A DNA stretch of 64,000 nt from Moritella marina ATCC 15381 (GTDB lineage Bacteria; Pseudomonadota; Gammaproteobacteria; Enterobacterales; Moritellaceae): the NCBI RefSeq assembly GCF_008931805.1, contig NZ_CP044399.1:3707370-3771369 (forward strand). Direction: 5' to 3'. The stretch's first letter is position 1. Each line of letters begins with the position of its first letter. The position numbers and the translations under genes were made by a program. Of this stretch, positions 10,229 to 18,055 are shown piece after piece. Under the pieces are notes generated by a model. The model made no database searches. It was not told where the DNA came from and was given only the letters and a program-made list of their open reading frames with translations.

Positions 10229-10292
10229 AAGAATAGATTAACCTATGCAGTGTAAACCTGTGCAGTGAAACCTGATACGTAAATCTATTCTT
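10229..10292. repeat. Inverted repeat with internal tandem repeats upstream of topB
   Basis: The 11-base arms AAGAATAGATT (10229-10239) and AATCTATTCTT (10282-10292) are perfectly complementary. The 42 bases between them contain two nearly identical 14/15-base units, TGCAGTGTAAACCTG and TGCAGTGAAACCTG. It lies between topB and the upstream gene on the same strand. It could be a transcript hairpin, an attenuator or a small mobile repeat. No T run follows it on the minus strand. Confidence 0.6.
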
Positions 10293-10310
10293 GTCAGTAA
10301 CATTATCAAC

Positions 10311-10781
10311 TTAAACGATTGCGCGGCCTAAATATTCAACCAGTGCTTCAGAAAGGTTAAGCCATTCGTCTTCAGGCACGTATGCACTTGGATCATTTTC
10401 ATCATATTCGCCAAACTCTTCCCAATACACTTCACGTACTGCACAAGCAAAATCATTGTTTAATTCAGCCATATCAGCAATACTGCCGAACCAAATAATA
10501 TGACGTAAATCAATAGTTAATTCGTTAATGTGTTCAATCCATTCTTCAACTGAATTGGTTTGTGCTTGCAACACTTTAAAACGCTGTTTAGCGGCAAATA
10601 CTAACTCGCCATCCATCTCACCAGTATCCGCTAAGATATCTAGGTACTCGTCATAAATAAACTCGATAGCTTCTTCACGGCCATTACACCAATGTAGCTT
10701 AGTGCCTCTGCTACCTAATACTGATGCATTGTAAGAATCATCAATATGCACGATAGCCCAGCTATCTATAAATCTACTCAT
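10311..10781 (-). CDS. Uncharacterised acidic protein
   Basis: I do not recognise a family. The frame encodes 156 residues, strongly acidic, without signal peptide or membrane segment, so a soluble cytoplasmic protein is likely. It is rich in aromatic and acidic residues (EEWIEHINELTIDLRHIIWFG, VYWEEFGEYDENDPS). An AGAG ribosome binding site sits before the ATG, and codon use looks like that of its neighbours, which supports a real gene. It lies upstream of topB on the same strand but is separated from it by 170 bases with an inverted repeat, so a shared transcript is uncertain. Confidence 0.75.
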   Translation of the reverse strand: MSRFIDSWAIVHIDDSYNASVLGSRGTKLHWCNGREEAIEFIYDEYLDILADTGEMDGELVFAAKQRFKVLQAQTNSVEEWIEHINELTIDLRHIIWFGSIADMAELNNDFACAVREVYWEEFGEYDENDPSAYVPEDEWLNLSEALVEYLGRAIV

Positions 10782-10877
10782 GGTTTTCTCTTTAGTTTAA
10801 GTAACGACAGATTATCAATCGCTATTATAACCGAAAATAGTTACGCTTGTATCTAACTTGATATACAGGCAATTGAT

Positions 10878-11708
10878 ATGAGCAAAGATACACTTCCAAA
10901 AATAGCCATCATAGGTGCGGGCTGGTTAGGAAAACCATTAGCACAGCAGCTATTATCACAAGATTATCCGCTGACGGTAAGTTGTAGCCATATAGACAAA
11001 GCCGCAAGTTTAACCATAGCCGGGGTCCCTGCGGTTAGCGCGACCCTTAGCGAAGAACCTCAAGGAGACTGGCAAGGTTTATTAGCCAATAAAGATATTG
11101 CGATTTGCCTACTCCCTGCTAGCCGAGGTAATCATGCCAATAGTCCCTTGGCAGTTCAAATAAAGCAATTACTGCTCATGTTAAAACAATATAACGTGGG
11201 TAAATTTATTTTTGTCAGCTCTACTAGTATTTATCAAAAAACCAATAATGCACTAGCAGAAACGGCGCCATTAAACCCGAGCAGTACCGTGTACGCGGCA
11301 GAACAGTTGATACAACAGCAACAGGATGTTGAGTACACGATTATTCGCTTTGCCGGATTAATCAGTGAGGATAGAAATCCAACACGCAGCTTATCGAAAA
11401 AAAGCACTAGCGGGCATATCTTTGATGCCGGTAAGTCACCGGTAAATTTAATCCATCAAAACGATGCAATAGGCGTGATCCAAGCGGTGATCAAACAGCA
11501 ATGTTGGGGAGAAATATTGAATGCCTGCAGCGATCAACATGCCAGCAGACAAGTCTTTTATCAGCAAGGAGCTAAGCAGCTTGGCATCACCATCCCAAGC
11601 TTTAGTGACGACAACAGTAAACCAAATTGCATCATTGCCAACGATAAATTAAAGCAGCAACTAAATTATCAATTCAAGCATAACTCAGCTACAGATTTAG
11701 TAATTTAG
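10878..11708 (+). CDS. YeeZ-like NAD(P)-binding sugar-epimerase-family protein
   Basis: The 276-residue protein begins with a Rossmann dinucleotide-binding motif (IAIIGAGWLGKPLAQQL, residues 8-24), followed by FIFVSSTSIYQ and the YAAEQLI tyrosine segment, typical of atypical extended short-chain dehydrogenases near YeeZ. The tyrosine of the usual YxxxK becomes YAAEQ, so the catalytic lysine is absent, as in several YeeZ-like proteins. The substrate is unknown. The 3' end overlaps the convergent ygbA-like gene by 20 bases. Confidence 0.8.
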   Translation: MSKDTLPKIAIIGAGWLGKPLAQQLLSQDYPLTVSCSHIDKAASLTIAGVPAVSATLSEEPQGDWQGLLANKDIAICLLPASRGNHANSPLAVQIKQLLLMLKQYNVGKFIFVSSTSIYQKTNNALAETAPLNPSSTVYAAEQLIQQQQDVEYTIIRFAGLISEDRNPTRSLSKKSTSGHIFDAGKSPVNLIHQNDAIGVIQAVIKQQCWGEILNACSDQHASRQVFYQQGAKQLGITIPSFSDDNSKPNCIIANDKLKQQLNYQFKHNSATDLVI

Positions 11709-12054
11709 GCTTTGGCATTTGACTTGGTTTAATACTGTCAACGAGATAAAGCGACATAAGAATGGGGTGGCGTAGCCAAATGCGCGCTCGCCCCCAACGA
11801 TAAATAGTCTTGACTTGCTTAGAAACAACAGGGGTATAGCATACTGCTGTACAAGTTGCGCAGGTTGGTTTTTCTGTACCACTCTCACAAAATGCCAATT
11901 TACGTGCCGTCATTTGTTGTAGACGGTCGCATTCTCGACACACTTTACCTTGATAAACATGATGCTGTTTACAATACATAGTGATCATTGCATTTTGCAG
12001 GCGCATTTCGCGTTTTAAACGTGGGTGCGCTAAAGTTTCAGTGACTGTTTTCAT
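11689..12054 (-). CDS. YgbA-like cysteine-rich protein (nitrous oxide-stimulated promoter family)
   Basis: The 121-residue protein has the ordered cysteine and histidine pattern of the YgbA family: MYCKQHH, VCRECDRL, FCESGTEKPTCATCTAVCY and a final ARIWLRHP segment. Seven or more cysteines suggest metal or iron-sulfur binding. In E. coli, ygbA belongs to the nitric-oxide-responsive NsrR regulon. I searched the upstream 200 bases by eye and did not find a convincing NsrR operator here. Its 3' end overlaps the convergent YeeZ-like gene by 20 bases. Confidence 0.82.
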   Translation of the reverse strand: MKTVTETLAHPRLKREMRLQNAMITMYCKQHHVYQGKVCRECDRLQQMTARKLAFCESGTEKPTCATCTAVCYTPVVSKQVKTIYRWGRARIWLRHPILMSLYLVDSIKPSQMPKPKLLNL

Positions 12055-12269
12055 CGTATATCTATTCTATTTATTAGCAATTCAACATGACTATCGAGCA
12101 CATTAAAGTATCGCTAAACAATAAAATTAATCTTGTATAAATTCAGAAGAGCGCAATTAGAACAGCAAAAATATCGAACTGCAAGACAAAAAGTTTGATG
12201 CGTTTAGTTTGCATTCGTTTTTGCCTAGCCTCACAATGTTCGCCATAATGATATAACAAACTGTCTTAA

Positions 12270-14309
12270 TTATTGTCCAGCTTGCGCTAATCCGACCGTC
12301 ACAGCCTCTTTTGTTAACAGCTCTGGTAATAATTTACCTTGTGGTAATGCCGGACCAAATATCTGATTAAAAGGAATTGCGTAACGGCCATGACGTTTTA
12401 AATAAGTCTCAATCTGTTTATCCGGTTTGGTCCAGTCACCTTTCATCACCACAACATTGTCAGCATTTAACAGCTTAATAATATCACTACGTTGCAATAC
12501 CGCACGATCATTCACCACGCAGGTAATACACCAATCAGCAGTTATATCGATAAACACTGTTTTTCCTTCTGCGATATAGCCAGCAATTTTTTCCGGCTCA
12601 AATACTTGCCACTTTATTGCAGAGGTCGACGCTATTTTTTCACCAGAGAACTCAGCTACCGATGCCGGAGACAAAATAATAGTATTCGCTAACAACAAAT
12701 ACACTGTGAACGTAGTGACTAACGCTCGCGGGCCAGGTCTCACAATCAATAAGATCACCATAGCGCAAATTAGCAAACTAAATAGCGTCCACAACAGCAT
12801 CGTTAAATGTGCTTGTAACAACCAAACTAACCAGACTAATGTGGCGCATAATAACGCCGCTAAGAATTGACGAAAACGAATCATCCACAGCCCCGCCTTA
12901 GGCATGATTTTGACGCTATTCGGCCAAATCGCAATCAGTAAGTACGGTAATGATAATCCAAAAGCAAGACCACTGAATATCACCATAATTTGCCAACCAG
13001 ATCCCGCTAATGCAAACGCCACAGCGGTACCTAAAAAAGGTGCTGAACATGGCGTTGCTAATAACACAGCAAAGATACCTTGGTAAAAATGCCCTTTATT
13101 GGAACCTGATATTTTATCCATTAAACTTTGCGGCAACTGCACATCAAACTTATCTAATAAATTTAAAGCAAATAACACCAACACCGGGATCATAATCAAC
13201 AAAAATGTCGCCGACTGGAATTGCACGCCCCAACCAAAACCAATACCGAAGTATTTTAGGCCAATAAACAACAACCCCAACAGCCAAAAGGCGACAAAGA
13301 TACCAGCAGCACTTAATAAAAAATTAACCCGTCGTTGTGCATTAGATTCACTAACCGATTCAACCACCCCTAATAACTTAATCGACAATACCGGTAAGAC
13401 ACACGGCATTAAATTAAGAATGAAACCACCAGCAATCGCCAGCAATAACATGTAGATCCAACTTGGTAGCGTTTGCTCAATGGCCGTTGGGGCAATATTA
13501 TCAGTAAAGCTAATCCCACCTTGCATCGAAGTAAGCGTCACTTTTAGCGATTGATCAGGCTCGAGTCGAGCAGGCGTTCCAGCCATATCTTCGACAGCCA
13601 TAATGAGTCGTGTCACCCCCTCTTTTTGGGTTATTTCTGGACGGCTAAACAAAGTAAAGTCGACACCTTCAACAAAACCATCCACAACAGGCTCCGTAAG
13701 CCCAGCTACTTCAATCACTAATTGTGATGACTGACTATCCCAGCCAAGCTGTTGTAATGATGCTGGCGTAGCACTGATATCCACAGGGACATTTCCGACA
13801 TAAGCTTTTAACTGCGCGCTTGATGCTTTATCTATACTGGGATCTGTCGCCGGTAAGTTCAACGTAAGATTAACTTGGGCGCGAATACACACTTCTCGGC
13901 ATACTAGCATTGTCGTTTTAGCTTGCAGCGTTAGCGCTTTACTCGGGTCTTCCACCGTCACTTGCAGTGGATAAATAACTTCATGCTTGTAACCATATGT
14001 CTCAATGTCATATACCATCATGCGCTGGGGTATAGGCCACAGCCATTCTACATTGGCTAAATTTTCAGAATCTTGCCAATCAATGCTGGGCGGCGCCCCC
14101 GCTAATCCAGGCGAACTCCAATAAGTTTTCCACTCATCATCTAATATTATTTTTAAGCCCATTGATAACACTGTAGCGCCATTAACGCCGTTCGCAGTCG
14201 ATAATAACTGCGCAGTAGCCACTTTTGCAGCGGGATCAGATACGCTATTACTTTGCTGTGCAGAAGCAACAGAAGAAAGTAATAAGCAAATTAAAATATA
14301 AAATCGCAT
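12270..14309 (-). CDS. DsbD/ScsB-type thiol:disulfide interchange protein
   Basis: This inner-membrane reductase passes electrons from cytoplasmic thioredoxin to periplasmic dithiol proteins. From the ATG at 14309 (a TTG 15 bases earlier is less likely) it has a signal peptide (RFYILICLLLSSVASA). A periplasmic N-terminal domain contains CREVC near residue 145. About eight membrane segments follow, holding the cysteine motifs NLMPCVLPVLSIK and LLATPCSAPFLG. A C-terminal thioredoxin domain carries ADWCITCVVND. The 679-residue length and the CREVC-type N-terminal domain resemble ScsB (suppressor of copper sensitivity) more than classical DsbD. It is divergent from sirB2, with paired inverted repeats between them. 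Confidence 0.88.
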   Translation of the reverse strand: MRFYILICLLLSSVASAQQSNSVSDPAAKVATAQLLSTANGVNGATVLSMGLKIILDDEWKTYWSSPGLAGAPPSIDWQDSENLANVEWLWPIPQRMMVYDIETYGYKHEVIYPLQVTVEDPSKALTLQAKTTMLVCREVCIRAQVNLTLNLPATDPSIDKASSAQLKAYVGNVPVDISATPASLQQLGWDSQSSQLVIEVAGLTEPVVDGFVEGVDFTLFSRPEITQKEGVTRLIMAVEDMAGTPARLEPDQSLKVTLTSMQGGISFTDNIAPTAIEQTLPSWIYMLLLAIAGGFILNLMPCVLPVLSIKLLGVVESVSESNAQRRVNFLLSAAGIFVAFWLLGLLFIGLKYFGIGFGWGVQFQSATFLLIMIPVLVLFALNLLDKFDVQLPQSLMDKISGSNKGHFYQGIFAVLLATPCSAPFLGTAVAFALAGSGWQIMVIFSGLAFGLSLPYLLIAIWPNSVKIMPKAGLWMIRFRQFLAALLCATLVWLVWLLQAHLTMLLWTLFSLLICAMVILLIVRPGPRALVTTFTVYLLLANTIILSPASVAEFSGEKIASTSAIKWQVFEPEKIAGYIAEGKTVFIDITADWCITCVVNDRAVLQRSDIIKLLNADNVVVMKGDWTKPDKQIETYLKRHGRYAIPFNQIFGPALPQGKLLPELLTKEAVTVGLAQAGQ

Positions 14310-14397
14310 TCGGTCAATTCCCAATTTTTTAAACTGTGGTTATCTTAAATCAGCATCTAAATATATGACATTAAAAATGCATGTTAACTTCATTCAT

Positions 14398-14422
14398 TAT
14401 CTAACTCCGCCAGAATTAGATA
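14398..14422. promoter_or_regulatory. Inverted TATCTAA/TTAGATA repeat, copy 1 (candidate operator)
   Basis: TATCTAA (14398-14404) and TTAGATA (14416-14422) form a perfect 7-base inverted repeat with 11 bases between. The half-site recurs in copy 2, 59 bases away centre to centre, in the same divergent intergenic region. No known regulator is assigned. Confidence 0.4.
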
Positions 14423-14457
14423 TACTTCTCACGAAAAATCACTAACACTCGAACTCA

Positions 14458-14480
14458 GTTAGATATTTAATTTATCTAAC
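14458..14480. promoter_or_regulatory. Inverted GTTAGATA/TATCTAAC repeat, copy 2 (candidate operator)
   Basis: GTTAGATA (14458-14465) and TATCTAAC (14473-14480) form a perfect 8-base inverted repeat with a 7-base AT centre. It uses the same half-site as copy 1, in opposite order, about 46 bases before the sirB2 start and about 150 bases before the disulfide reductase start. Confidence 0.45.
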
Positions 14481-14525
14481 ATTAAGTTAATTTTATCACA
14501 TCACTTTTTACAATAGGCAACTACA

Positions 14526-14915
14526 ATGGATTACGCATTTGTTAAACACATGCACATGGGCATGGCTTACCTGAGTATCACTTTCTTTATTTTTCGTTCA
14601 ATTTTATCGGTTTCAGAATCGGCATTATTACAAAATAAAGTAATCAAAATATTACCGCACATCATTGATACTCTGCTTATTCTATTAGCAGGTCATTTAA
14701 TGGTGACAATCCAACAATACCCGTTTACAGATGCTTGGTTAACGGCCAAATTAATCGGACTTATCGCCTATATCATTGTTGGTACTATCGCGATTAAACG
14801 TGGTAAAACGGCCGTGATCCGTTTATGGGCAAGTGTTATCGCCATCGCTATCTTCGCTTACATTCTTGGCGTAGCTAAAAGCCATGATGTCATGTCATGG
14901 TTAGCAATCGCTTAA
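14526..14915 (+). CDS. SirB2-family integral membrane protein
   Basis: The 129-residue protein has four hydrophobic segments and the N-terminal pattern YAFVKHMHMGMAYLSITFFIFRS, which matches the SirB/SirB2 family (named for invasion-gene regulation in Salmonella, without a known biochemical function). The segments LPHIIDTLLILLAGHLM and WLTAKLIGLIAYIIVGTIAIKRG are also family-typical. It is followed after 9 bases by a methyltransferase gene, so the two are probably co-transcribed. It is divergent from the disulfide reductase. Confidence 0.85.
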   Translation: MDYAFVKHMHMGMAYLSITFFIFRSILSVSESALLQNKVIKILPHIIDTLLILLAGHLMVTIQQYPFTDAWLTAKLIGLIAYIIVGTIAIKRGKTAVIRLWASVIAIAIFAYILGVAKSHDVMSWLAIA

Positions 14916-14924
14916 AGGTTTCCT

Positions 14925-15434
14925 ATGACAGCTGCAGTACTATTACAGCAATACGGTAAGTTATTTCAACGTACAGGCAAACCAGTATTAGATTTAGCCT
15001 GTGGTACTGGCCGCAATGGTTTGTATTTGCAACAGCAGCAAATACCGACTATTTTTGCTGATAAAAACCAAACTGCATTAACCAGTATAGCGGCGGTGCC
15101 TAGCACCGATGCCAAGAACTGCTGGCAAGTTGACTTTGAAGATGGTCAACAACAATTGCAACCCAACAGCTATCAGGGCGTTGTGGTATTTCGGTATTTA
15201 CATCGCCCGTTAATTAACGATATCAAGCAAGCAGTATGCTCTGGTGGTATTGTCATTTATGAAACGTTTACCGTTGAAAATAGGCAGTTTGGTCGACCTA
15301 ACCGTGATGCATTTTTATTACAGTTGGGCGAATTAAAAGAGATGTTCAGTGATTGGGAATGTTTGCATTATTTCGAAGGCATTGAACGAGATCCAGATCG
15401 TGCAATTGCTCAGATCGTTTGTAGAAAATTATAA
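14925..15434 (+). CDS. Class I SAM-dependent methyltransferase (TehB-like)
   Basis: The 169-residue protein has methyltransferase motif I (VLDLACGTGRNGLYL, residues 21-35), an acidic motif II in IFADKN, and the family segments YLHRPLI and IYETFT..FGRPNRDAFLLQLGEL. These recall the small TehB-like methyltransferases found next to sirB2 in marine gammaproteobacteria. The substrate is unknown. The start has AAAGG 8 bases upstream. It is probably translated from the sirB2 transcript. Confidence 0.8.
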   Translation: MTAAVLLQQYGKLFQRTGKPVLDLACGTGRNGLYLQQQQIPTIFADKNQTALTSIAAVPSTDAKNCWQVDFEDGQQQLQPNSYQGVVVFRYLHRPLINDIKQAVCSGGIVIYETFTVENRQFGRPNRDAFLLQLGELKEMFSDWECLHYFEGIERDPDRAIAQIVCRKL

Positions 15435-15453
15435 AATAGTCTGTAAGAAACCA

Positions 15454-15490
15454 TAAAAAAAGCGCCATGTCGAATCATCAACATGGCGCT
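15454..15490 (-). terminator. Terminator of rplY (probably works both ways)
   Basis: AGCGCCATGT and ACATGGCGCT form a perfect 10-bp stem with a 10-base loop. On the minus strand it is followed by seven T, after the rplY stop codon. It also stands 19 bases after the convergent methyltransferase gene. Confidence 0.9.
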
Positions 15491-15516
15491 CTTATCACAA
15501 TTATAACAATCCGATA

Positions 15517-15804
15517 TTAAGCGCGGATGAAATCAATGTGTTGTAATTTTGGCTTGAACGCGTGGCGTTGCATAGCTTTAACAGTAACAGCCATTTCAGT
15601 ACCGTCAACTACAAGCGTAATTACTGAAGAGAAAAACTCTTCGCTACGTTGTGCGTTGTTAACTGTATCGTGGTCTAGTTCGATAGAGATAGCTTCTTCG
15701 CCTTTACCGTAAATTACAGCAGGGAATTTGTTAGCGTGACGTAGGCGGCGGCTCGCACCTTTCCCAAGGTCAGAACGTACTTGTGCTTCAAAAGTGAAAG
15801 ACAT
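15517..15804 (-). CDS. rplY: 50S ribosomal protein L25 (short form)
   Basis: The 95-residue protein matches E. coli-type L25, which binds 5S r[27 protein letters not shown], then [10 protein letters not shown] and [12 protein letters not shown]. It is the short form without the C-terminal CTC extension. AGGAAAAG precedes the ATG closely. It stands alone, with its own terminator and a structured 5' leader, consistent with autogenous control. Confidence 0.96.
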   Translation of the reverse strand: MSFTFEAQVRSDLGKGASRRLRHANKFPAVIYGKGEEAISIELDHDTVNNAQRSEEFFSSVITLVVDGTEMAVTVKAMQRHAFKPKLQHIDFIRA

Positions 15805-15834
15805 AATCTTTTCCTAATAAGTAGTAATATTTAG

Positions 15835-15894
15835 ATCTGGACTAAAATCCAGATAAGTAAGCGTCTTTTAACTGCTGCCTGCGACCGGGCAACA
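15835..15894 (-). promoter_or_regulatory. Two-hairpin 5' leader of rplY (candidate L25 autoregulatory leader)
   Basis: Upstream of rplY on the minus strand two hairpins follow one another. The first is TGTTGCC/GGCAGCA (15894-15873, one G-U pair, 8-base loop). The second is ATCTGGA/TCCAGAT (15854-15835, perfect, 6-base loop). Leaders that bind L25 are known in gammaproteobacteria. The assignment here rests on position and structure, not on a covariance-model match. Confidence 0.55.
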
Positions 15895-15916
15895 ACAGTA
15901 TAATTAACGGGTGCGG

Positions 15917-15945
15917 ATAATACCATGGCAACACAAACACAACAA
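15917..15945 (-). promoter_or_regulatory. Putative promoter of rplY
   Basis: On the minus strand TTGTTG (15945-15940) is 17 bases from TATTAT (15922-15917). This gives a leader of about 110 bases that would contain both hairpins. The stretch from here to 16238 shows no reading frame or repeat. Confidence 0.45.
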
Positions 15946-16238
15946 GTAAATGCGCATAACTAAAAATAACGCGGGAAATAAACAGAGGATGATTCGATGA
16001 ATAAATCGAACTCACAAAATAAGATAAATTATAATCTACTTTAATAATTATCCACTATACTCCGTAGGAATGGCAATACGAAAACTCTAAAAAAAACAAC
16101 TGAAAAACGAATAAGTAACACAAAACACTAGCCACAACCATTATGCAATATAATAAGCCGATTAAATATCAAAGTCAGTTTAAGATCACTAAACCGATTA
16201 TTTCAATAAGTTAATACTACTTTTGGTTAAGTTTATGC

Positions 16239-16247
16239 TGCTATAAT
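16239..16247 (+). promoter_or_regulatory. Extended -10 promoter of the DUF342 gene
   Basis: TGC immediately before a consensus TATAAT gives an extended -10 element, 39 bases before the ATG of the next gene. No good -35 is visible, which is normal for this promoter type. Confidence 0.5.
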
Positions 16248-16285
16248 CTAAAAACTAACGCCCCGCAAATATTTTAGGATCTTGC

Positions 16286-17968
16286 ATGCTGGACTCAGAA
16301 TTAATTAGGCTAAGTAAAGACAATAATCAAGCCGAAGTCCGCCTGATCCCAAATAAACACGCTCCACTCACAGTGGCTAATTTGCTTAGCCTGCTCAATG
16401 TTGACCCCTTTAATCAATTATCGCCGATCCTTGCCAACCTTGAAGAGGCTGTCACCCAAGTAAATAAACTTACCGGTAAGCGTGCTGGCGCTGAAGAATT
16501 TCTTTTTATTCTTGCAGACCGTAATAGCTGCAAAATAGAAATATCACTCAGTAAAGACAACATGCAAGCAGAGATAAATTTAACCGCAGGCTGGGGGGAA
16601 CACCAAATTTCAATTGATGATATTTTAACTGAACTTAGCAATAACAAGATCCACCTTGGTATTGATAAGCAAAAGATAGCGGCGCAACTAACGCAATTAT
16701 CAGCACTCTCTCCAGGTCAAGACATTACGATTATCGCAGCCGAAGGTCAACTACCTATCCATGGTAAAAATGCGGAGTTAAAACGCCAAGTCTCTTTAGC
16801 GCGAGAGCGCTTATTACAACCACAGCTAAAAACTGATGGTAATGTTGATATGCGTAATCTAGGTGAAATAGAGATGGTCGAGGCAAACGATCTGCTCATC
16901 GAAAAAATACCTGCCGATGATGGCGTTAAAGGATTCGATTTATTAGGTAAAGAATTATTGCCAAAGTCAGGTAAAGATATCAAGTTACAAGTAGGTCCAG
17001 GTACTTGTATTGACCCCAACAATCCACTTCAACAACTTGCAACCATGACTGGCCAAGTTGTTGAAGTTAGAGGTATATTACAAGTAGATGATATATTGAC
17101 GATTAAAAATGTCGATGTCAGTACTGGCCACATTAAGTTTAAAGGCAGTATTCTCATCACTGGCGATGTTGATGCCGAGATGATAGTACAAAGCACTGGT
17201 GATATTACCGTCATGGGTTTCGTTGATTCCGCGACCTTAATTGCCGAAGGCGATGTTATCGTCAATAAAGGTATTTTAGGACGTCAAGTAACCAGTAAAG
17301 ACAACTTCCAAGAACTCGCGACTAAGATCACTGCACAAGGCCAAATACGCGCACAGTTTGTGCAATATTCAGAACTAACTGCCACAGGTGATATCACTAT
17401 CACCAAGCAATTGTTACACAGTGTGACGAATACCAAGGGAAAACTGACAGTCAATGATGGATTCAACCGCCGTGGCGATATCGTCGGTGGTAGCGTTAAC
17501 GCCAACAATGGTATTAACGTCGTCAGCATAGGGGCGACCTCAGGCACGAAAACTGAAATATTCTGTGCGATGCAAGAAGAAGATATACGCGAACAAGTTC
17601 AAGATCGTAGCTTAGAGTTAAAAGCATTGATTGAGGAGGATGATTCGCTGTGGATTAAAATCAATAACCTACCACCGAAAGAAAAATGGAAACACGATCA
17701 CGGTGTAGTAACAGAAATAAAAGAAATGCTGCATTCGAAAAATAGGTTCAATCAACAACGGGTGGATGATGAAATCGAACTACAACAGTTACAGCTAGAA
17801 CTCGAGCAATACTACCAAGTACACCTTATTGATGTGGGTAAATGTATTTTTGATAATGTGACATTAAATATTGGTTCGGCATCCACAATTACACAACGTG
17901 AGTACGGCCCTTGCCGAGTAGTCCATAACAATAAACAAATTGATTTTGACTATGCTAACCACGGCTAA
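16286..17968 (+). CDS. DUF342 / FapA-family protein
   Basis: The 560-residue protein contains the FapA (DUF342) region from about residue 165 to the end. After an N-terminal domain comes a stretch of short glycine-rich beta-helix-like repeats (GHIKFKGSILITGDV, STGDITVMGFV, AEGDVIVNKGILG, ATGDITI, GGSVNANNGINV), then a coiled-coil segment (about residues 430-510). FapA-type proteins are linked to polar flagellum placement in Vibrio, but many members have no known role. TAGGAT precedes the ATG. It is monocistronic, with an extended -10 promoter and a shared terminator. Confidence 0.85.
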   Translation: MLDSELIRLSKDNNQAEVRLIPNKHAPLTVANLLSLLNVDPFNQLSPILANLEEAVTQVNKLTGKRAGAEEFLFILADRNSCKIEISLSKDNMQAEINLTAGWGEHQISIDDILTELSNNKIHLGIDKQKIAAQLTQLSALSPGQDITIIAAEGQLPIHGKNAELKRQVSLARERLLQPQLKTDGNVDMRNLGEIEMVEANDLLIEKIPADDGVKGFDLLGKELLPKSGKDIKLQVGPGTCIDPNNPLQQLATMTGQVVEVRGILQVDDILTIKNVDVSTGHIKFKGSILITGDVDAEMIVQSTGDITVMGFVDSATLIAEGDVIVNKGILGRQVTSKDNFQELATKITAQGQIRAQFVQYSELTATGDITITKQLLHSVTNTKGKLTVNDGFNRRGDIVGGSVNANNGINVVSIGATSGTKTEIFCAMQEEDIREQVQDRSLELKALIEEDDSLWIKINNLPPKEKWKHDHGVVTEIKEMLHSKNRFNQQRVDDEIELQQLQLELEQYYQVHLIDVGKCIFDNVTLNIGSASTITQREYGPCRVVHNNKQIDFDYANHG

Positions 17969-18001
17969 ATCACCATAATCATCTTTCGTCATATTGAAAT
18001 T

Positions 18002-18039
18002 AAAAAGGCCTAAATCACAACAATGACTTAGACCTTTTT
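18002..18039. terminator. Bidirectional terminator
   Basis: AAAAAGG and CCTTTTT bracket an imperfect stem (CTAA..TTAG), giving a T run on either strand between the convergent DUF342 gene and the PLP-enzyme gene. Confidence 0.75.
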
Positions 18040-18055
18040 GATAGAGTATGAGCGT

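Noticed and set aside
12055-12269. Possible NsrR operator upstream of the YgbA-like gene
   Set aside because: The family suggests nitric-oxide control, but no palindrome close to the NsrR consensus was found by eye.
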